From: Oreohelix idahoensis
Lineage: Eukaryota > Mollusca > Gastropoda > Stylommatophora > Oreohelicidae
Assembly (NCBI GenBank): GCA_024509875.1
Contig: JAMPIV010012421.1
Location: forward strand, 186,001 to 250,000
DNA length: 64,000 nt
Direction: 5' to 3'
The notes under the pieces were generated by a model, which ran no database searches, had not been told where the DNA came from, and saw nothing but the letters and a program-made list of their open reading frames with translations. The stretch's first letter is position 1. Each line of letters starts with the position of its first letter. Position numbers and translations under genes: made by a program. This document shows, one piece after another, positions 58,098-64,000 of the stretch.

Positions 58098-58581
58098 TAG
58101 CAGTATACACCGTGTGTGTGAGTAAGCTACTAGCAGTATACACTGTATGTGTGAGTAAGCTACTAGCAGTATACATTGTATGTGTGAGTAAGCTACTAGC
58201 AGTATACACTGTATGTGTGAGTAAGCTACTAGCAGTATACACTGTATGTGTGAGTAAGCTACTAGCAGTATACACTGTATGTGTGAGTAAGCTACTAGCA
58301 GTATACACTGTATGTGTGAGTAAGCTACTAGCAGTATACACTGTATGTGTGAGTAAGCTACTAGCAGTATACACTGTATGTGTGAGTAAGCTACTAGCAG
58401 TATACACTGTATGTGTGAGTAAGCTACTAGCAGTATACACTGTATGTGTGAGTAAGCTACTAGCAGTATACACTGTATGTGTGAGTAAGCTACTAGCAGT
58501 ATACACTGTATGTGTGAGTAAGCTACTAGCAGTATACACTGTATGTGTGAGTAAGCTACTAGCAGTATACACTGTATGTAG
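58098..58581. repeat. 33-bp minisatellite, about 14 units
   Basis: Units read GTATACACTGTATGTGTGAG then TAAGCTACTAGCA and are nearly perfect. One partial unit lies to the left of the transposon at about 55887-55900, so the transposon sits inside the first unit. Since 33 is a multiple of 3, open frames of 170 codons occur on both strands and are not genes. Confidence 0.96.
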
Positions 58582-59558
58582 TCACAGGCTTCTATGATGT
58601 AAGAGGAATACTGTCCAGGATGGAATGTTAGTGATGGTGAAGATTTCTTAATGCTGCTTAGACAGGAATGATGGAGGATACATACACAATAAGCCTTACT
58701 GCTCCCTGCTTGAGGTTATGAAAGATAATGTTTGTTTGGTTTTTTCCCTCTCAAGATTTCATTGCATTTTGCCAAACCTTGTGAATGTATGTGCCCTTTT
58801 CACATTAACATGGATAATCTATATCAGTTTCATTCCTGCTTAACCCCCCTTTTTTGTCTGAATTTATCCTCTAATACTTTAGCATTCTGTTGTTATTTCT
58901 GCCACTGTCCAGCTAATGAGAACTGAGGCTGGTCTCACAAAAAGAAACATGTACCAGAGCACTTAATGCAGTAATGGCTTCTTTAGCACATCGCTTTTTG
59001 TATGAAAACACTGTTAGTCTCATGCATAATCCTCCTCACCATTTGTTTAAACTTTTCTTTTTTAAAGAACACTGCCTCATTTCCTCTAGGCAATGATTTC
59101 AGACACAGACAATTGTCATTTAGTTATATCAAGACAGGATTATGCATTGTACTACATTAGACTGAAGAGATACAGCTTGCTATCGATTCTGTCTATGCTG
59201 GTACATGTAGTCTTGAACTACTCTAGAATATATAATGCTGAATCAAGGGCATCTCTCCACTCAGCTCGTGCTCTAGTCCTTTGTTCTAACACTTCAACTC
59301 TGCAATATACAAAGGCACATCAGTTTTCCCTGTTCCAAAATGATAACTTTAAAGGCAGTGTATCAATGTGTGTTCAACAGTGTCTTTGATCCTCAATTAT
59401 CTGTTCAGTGGAGGCAGACATCTCTCTAATTTGACAATCTAGATGAATATACAAGTTCTTCATTACAGACTTCTCAAAAATATCTGTAACTACGAAAAGA
59501 TGTATGCTATAGTTCCCTCACCATGTAACCTTGAGATTACTGAGCCTATTATACTTAC
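58582..59558 (-). other. U2AF1 intron sequence, nothing recognised
   Basis: No mobile element, array or exon-like segment was identified in this stretch. Confidence 0.5.
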
Positions 59559-59630
59559 CCTGACATAAACATTGCCCACAAGATGGTCCCCTAAGTTGTC
59601 GCAAACATTCATCTCTTCAATCTCTCCGTA
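59559..59630 (-). CDS. U2AF1: U2AF1 exon encoding the U2AF homology motif core
   Basis: The acceptor TTATTTTCAG precedes 59630 and the donor AGG|GTAAGT starts at 59558. The 72-nt exon is in phase 0 at both ends and encodes 24 residues, YGEIEEMNVCDNLGDHLVGN then VYVR. This contains the first strands of the RRM-like domain; CDNLGDHLVGNVYV is nearly invariant from yeast to human. Exon limits coincide with the human gene's exon as I recall it. Confidence 0.98.
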
Positions 59631-60149
59631 CTGAAAATAATATACATCACAATAACAGGCTGCATAATTCTTACTAACAAGATGACAGTCAAGAACAAAG
59701 TTTATGATCATCATACAATGAATCAACAAATATTTCTGGTCAGCATTTCAGTGTAGATTTTTACATCTGCCTGTCACAGACACATCATGTGTTTGAGTGA
59801 TCTTTAAGACCTATACTAGAATAACAATTTCTGCCTCAAATGATAAAAATAATTGTTGTGAGCTGATGCTGTCTACATACATGTCAACCCCCAGAGATAA
59901 AAAAACCTGTACAAAAAATGTAAAACACCCATACAATGACAGAAAAAACATAAAGCAATAATTTTGTTCTTTGAGAAAACTATAGTTTTTTGTTTGCCCA
60001 TGCTTTTACATTAAGTTATTGTTTACTGCATCTTCCTTGTTTGTACTCAGCACATTTGGTACAATTCTTCACGTAGGATTAATAGAGAACTCAATACCGA
60101 GCTTTACAACAGGAGGCAATCTCATCATTATAAAGATTTCCCCCGTCAG
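59631..60149 (-). other. U2AF1 intron sequence
   Basis: A weak relative of the GTACGG dispersed repeat lies near 59905-59940 on the minus strand. Nothing else was recognised. Confidence 0.45.
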
Positions 60150-60345
60150 TCAAATGTTTAGTCCCTTTAATTATCTCCTGTATACTCTGCAAGAGGGTGG
60201 GAATGCTAGAGGTGTGACTCCCAAGTGTCAGTCTCATGATGTCTTTTAAGCCTGTGCTGGGAATTGAACCCACTCCCCCTTGGTTGCAACTTTCAACTTC
60301 ACTCTTGGTTTTATCAATGCTGCCATTTGTAGGCAATTGTGAAAG
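60150..60345 (-). mobile_element. tRNA-derived SINE fragment
   Basis: The minus strand reads GGGTTCAATTCCCAGCACAG, containing the B box GGTTCAATTCC, with an A-box-like AATGGCAGCATTG about 50 bases earlier. It continues into a body with GAGACTGACACTTGGGAGTC and AGAGTATACAGGAGATAATT. It is unlike the SINE at 46582. Ends are not exact and no target duplication was found. Confidence 0.6.
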
Positions 60346-62606
60346 TAACTATTATGTTGCATATAAATTACTCCCTTAAATCTAGTAGCCTGTTGCAGTT
60401 TCTCCACAGCCAACACATTGTCCTTTCCGCAGTTTCATCGAGCCTTGTAAGTTCCCTTGTTCTTAACTGTCCTTTCATACCCAATAGTTTCAGTAGATCA
60501 TACACTAAGGCAGTCACTAGACCTCTTGCACCCACCTCCACAGCTATGACTAGCTGTGAACCCATTGTGTCTCAACTCAGCGACCAGATCAACTAAATCT
60601 AGAGTGTGTTTAGGTCCAGGGTTTCCTACAAAGTCACAAATTTTATCAGGAGTACGCTGTGTTGTCTACCTCCTTTGTTTGATCTGTCATCAATATTATT
60701 AGGCCTACTACTACTTTTACTAGATTCACTTTTGTCAGTTTCACCGTCAGTCTAAGTCAGGCCCTTATTCAATATTTACAATGATTATGCCGCATCGTCA
60801 TCATCAAATATCAAGTCACCTCTCAGCTCCCATAGTAAAGATTCCACAACCAGGAAAGCTGAGTTAAAAAAATAATTTAAAAATTTTTTTAAATAAAATA
60901 TCGATTGTATCTGAAAAACCTTTCAGAAAATGGAAGCTTTAAATGTACTGGAAATCTATTTATAACTCGTCTTGCTAAATACTAAAATCTTGTTGCTAAT
61001 TGGCAATGACGGACATCGGTATTCATTTTCATTGATTTTGGACTGGACATTAGACTCTGCATGCTGGCTTTTCTGGGCAAATGAAACTGTAAAGGGTTAA
61101 TAATTGGGTGAAAGCCTGTACAGAAATTATGTCCGAATGTACACATCTGAAAATGAAAAAACCTGTACAGAAAATGGGTAACCCTTCTTCTTACATTGTT
61201 AGCAACGACCGGCAAAGCAGTCAGTGGCCATTACGTAGTGGCACACATGATTAACCTATGAGTTTTACGGAGCAATAATACAATGAATAGTCCATGAGTT
61301 TTACACAGGAATAATACAAATGATTCTAACAGAACATTTCAGGGAGAAACCGTCTGCTACAACAAACAAACATACGGGCAACAATTTCCCTAATCAGTGG
61401 TTGACAACTAGCCCTGAGCAATACCCCATGCCATTACCCAAGCCTACAGGGCCTACTTGTTACATTATGGGGGGAAAACAAATTCTTTACCCACATAAAA
61501 CAATGACCCCCACTGGGTTAAATGACCCTAGTCCCCCAATGGTCTCAACACTCAGCATCTTTTATTATTTCTGTTTTCTTCTATTTCTTATTGCCATCAT
61601 TATCATTGTTTGTCATAATACATCATCTCCCATGTCACCATTCTAGTCTCCACAACTTACTACTTTATGTTTTAGATTTCTTGTCTTCACAACATAAGTT
61701 TTCTTTAAATGCATTTCATGTTTATTTTGTTAAACACCCATCTAAAGTTTAGTTTACGGGTTCCCATGAGAACCAAAAATGTCCTACTACATATCTCTAT
61801 CACTCCTGGATTCAGTAAACTTTTCATTGTTCCAATTCTTTTGAGTTATCTTTTTGTTTTTCTCACCCAGTTATTAGTTTTAATGTTTCATGCATTACTT
61901 GACACTATTTTTACATGTTTAATTTAACATATTTTATTTCTGTAACTGATGTTATTAGCTGTTGTTTACAATTTCCTAGCAGCAGCAGGATAAAATCCTG
62001 ACTTGAGTGATGCTAGACTACATAAAGGAAACCTTAAATGGAAAACTTTGAAAAGAAACATTATTTTAAACAACGTGCTATGACATTTCTATTTCACTTT
62101 CTCTTCAAGAAATATAGCACCAACAATATAACCCATGGTGCTGTGTCACAACCAGATAGATCTGGTATAGCGGATAACCATTTAATGTTTTTAAAAAAAA
62201 AAATAAGTTCCACACTTCTGTTTTTTCCCCAACTATTCAATTCAGTGTTCATGATAGTTTTCTTTCCTTCTTATTACAGCATGTGTCATAACCCACTACT
62301 TGTGTGATTATTGGTTTCCACTTCACATATTTGCTACCTTGTGTTTCCCAAAGTATTTTAACTTCTGGCACATGATAGTGTTTTATTTAAATAGACCACA
62401 ATGTTTGCAGATGTCCCTGGGGCAGAATGTTAGATGGGCCTGCACACCCAATTCTTAACCATTTGAAAACTTTGTTCAGCAAAGTTCGTTCTCTATTTGA
62501 TTGAAGCTGAAAATGTACTCCTTAATACATAAATGATTTAAGGTTGTTTAAATAATACACATTCATGACTAGCAGAATACTGAGCATATAAATAAAATGA
62601 ACTCAC
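60346..62606 (-). other. U2AF1 intron, mostly unrecognised
   Basis: The segment 61091-61183 is the minus-strand copy of the dispersed repeat seen at 19797-19892. A local repeat of ATGAGTTTTAC lies at 61256-61310. No exon-like segment was found. Confidence 0.5.
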
Positions 62607-62683
62607 TTTATCCTCTAACTCCACAAAGATCTCCTCAAAGAAGTCATCATATTCTTGCTGGGCTTGCACATCATCAAGCATTA
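62607..62683 (-). CDS. U2AF1: U2AF1 exon joining the first zinc finger region to the homology motif
   Basis: The minus-strand acceptor ATTCTGTTCTCAG precedes 62683 and the donor AAA|GTGAGT begins at 62606. Two bases complete a codon from the missing upstream exon, then 25 codons follow (MLDDVQAQQEYDDFFEEIFV then ELEDK), ending in phase 0. The YDDFFEEIFVELEDKYGEIE join across to 59630 is the typical helix before the U2AF homology motif. The first residues (LDDVQAQQ) differ from the usual SD.EMQEH, which may be lineage variation. The first zinc finger and start codon lie beyond the right edge of the window. Confidence 0.92.
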
Positions 62684-63060
62684 CTGAGAACAGAATTTAA
62701 CCAAATATAACAGACTGACAACAGAACTAAGCTTCAAGTAAGTGACTGATCACAGAAATTAACCAAATTTAGCACGCTGAGAACAGAATTTAACTCAATA
62801 ACAGACTGACAACAGAACTGAGCTTCAAGTAAGTGACTGATCACAGAAATTAACCGAATTTAGCACACTGAGAACAGAATTTAACTCAATAACAGACTGA
62901 AACAGAACTGAGCTTCAATTGATCACAGAAATTAACCAAATTTAGCACACTGAGAACAGAATTTAACCCAATGTAACAGACTGAAAATAGAACTGAGCTT
63001 CAAGTAAGTGACTAATCATAAAAATGAACCAAATTTAACACAGTGAAAGCTGAATATAGC
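62684..63060 (-). repeat. 82-93-bp tandem repeat duplicating the U2AF1 acceptor
   Basis: About four units share AACAGAACTGAGCTTCAAGT, GATCACAGAAATTAACC and TAGCACACTGAGAACAGAAT. On the minus strand each contains GTTAAATTCTGTTCTCAG, the same bases that form the acceptor of the adjoining exon. The AGs of the copies lie at 62777-62778, 62868-62869 and 62950-62951; the real one is at 62684-62685. The rightmost unit decays after about 63010. Confidence 0.9.
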
Positions 63061-63134
63061 AAAAAGTAAAAGAACAAAATTTTTTTAAATCATATAGATT
63101 GAGAACAAAATATAATGAGCAAAAAAGATTAACT

Positions 63135-63890
63135 GCCTTCACTGGTGCCTATACCTTGAAGCGGTAAGGCGGCTTGCGTACCCTGACAATCCCAGTGCTA
63201 CGCCAGCGCAAGCCTTACTCCTGGCAGATTCTACCAAGCTGGAATGTCTGTGCGGGTAGGAGTCAGATTAAAGCTGGCACCCTGGTCCTCCTGGTTGTGG
63301 GTTTTAGCACAGGGCTGACACCCCTGTCTATGTATGTAAAACATAATCTTGTTACGGAAACAGCAACAAATGACAAAGCTTTGATGTGGGACAGACATCC
63401 AGAGTCATAAGCTCATTGGATGACAGTGGTGAAAGCCAAAAGGAAGCCATTGGTATGAAAACGGATGCCCTGATCACAAAACACAAAACCAGAATTAGAT
63501 TCTGGAACATCAGAACTATGAATGAGGCAGATTACAAAAGAAATGAGGAACTACAGACTAAAAATCCTGGGAATAAGTGAGAGCAGATGGACCTGGACAT
63601 GGAGAATAAAAACAGCAACAGGACAAACAGTACTTTACTTTGGAAGAGAGGATGGACAGCACAATGAAGGTGTAGCCATTATCCTAAAGAAAGGAATATA
63701 AAGGTCATTACTAGAATGGAAATCCATAAACAACAGACTGATAAGAACAAGACTAAGGAGATTCACCGACACCACAATAACACAATGCTATACCAACAAA
63801 TGACAGCGATGAAGAGGTCAAGGATGAATTCTATCAACAGCTACAAAAGGAAATGGAAATAATCTTATCATAGTAATGGGAGACTTGGGA
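63135..63890 (+). mobile_element. 5' end of a LINE (non-coding leader and endonuclease start), decayed
   Basis: A GC-richer leader (GCGTACCCTGACAATCCCAG, GGTCCTCCTGGTTGTGGGTT, GACAGTGGTGAAAGCCAAAA) leads into a broken frame with TRIRFWNIRTMNEA, a LGISESRW-like stretch, YFGREDGQHNEGVAIILKKG and a final IVMGDLGA. These match the N-terminal APE endonuclease of LINEs (WN.RTM, SE.RW, GVAIIL, GDFNA). Stops and frameshifts are frequent. It is cut off near 63890, where a SINE head begins. Confidence 0.75.
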
Positions 63891-64000
63891 GCAACGCTGG
63901 TGTAATGGTTACCACGTTGTGCTGGCGATCAGGTGTTCAAGCCCGGGCGTTGGCATTTGAAGAAGTATCATCAACCGGGATTTTGACTGAATAACCTGAA
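63891..64000 (+). mobile_element. Head of a tRNA-derived SINE, truncated by the window edge
   Basis: GGTGTAATGGTTACCACGTT is an A-box region and GTGTTCAAGCCCGG contains a B box at tRNA-like spacing. GCAACGC at the start pairs with GCGTTGG after the B box as an acceptor-stem-like pair. The sequence continues into a non-tRNA body and leaves the window. Confidence 0.7.

Noticed and set aside
58060..58597. 170-codon frames on both strands in the 33-bp array
   Set aside because: Frame openness is forced by the 33-bp period. No initiation context or conserved domain is present.
1..63060. CRISPR arrays, because of the many short direct repeats
   Set aside because: The repeats are contiguous or uniform tandem units without unique spacers. 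Spliced genes and eukaryotic transposons show this is animal DNA.

Overview
The window is nuclear DNA of a metazoan, most likely a lophotrochozoan and plausibly a marine gastropod or another mollusc. The evidence is split genes with GT-AG introns, RTE-like LINEs, tRNA-derived SINEs, mariner, Tc1 and Sailor-like (DD82E-type) transposons, and a very heavy load of minisatellites. The phylum is an inference; no gene here is diagnostic. Nothing prokaryotic or viral was seen.

Layout. 1-520: short 58- and 59-bp arrays. 1290-19590: one enormous satellite of about 230 near-identical 78-bp units. 20620-22055: an 18-bp minisatellite. 23.6-27.8 kb: LINE debris and a SINE-like insertion. 27921-42067: three plus-strand exons of a gene I tentatively call a SAXO-like axonemal microtubule-binding protein. 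Its introns are filled by a Tc1 element, a 66-bp array, a 28-bp array interrupted by a LINE, a long broken RTE-like LINE, and a second 28-bp array that stops next to the last 3' splice site. 42.2-50.1 kb: 3' UTR duplication, an inverted pair of tRNA-like SINEs, a 50-bp array, one SINE, two nested LINE ends and a mariner element with a single stop codon. 52016-62683: five minus-strand exons encoding the C-terminal part of U2AF1, the 35-kDa U2 snRNP auxiliary factor subunit that reads the 3' splice site AG. Its introns hold a 37-bp array, a retroposon with a 13-bp target duplication, a complete 2.2-kb DD83E transposon with an intact 429-codon transposase, a 33-bp array and a SINE. 63.1-64.0 kb: the 5' end of another LINE and a SINE head.

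The most interesting signal is a recurring link between tandem repeats and splice sites. The acceptor of the U2AF1 exon at 62683 is copied three more times, at 82-93-bp spacing, in the adjacent intron. The acceptor of the SAXO-like exon at 27921 has four degenerate copies upstream. The 66-bp array in the next intron repeats a branch point, pyrimidine tract, AG, 30-nt in-phase open segment and GT donor about 20 times. These may be decoys or tandem microexon candidates; RNA data would decide.

The two host genes lie on opposite strands with 3' ends facing each other, about 10 kb apart. They do not appear to work together.
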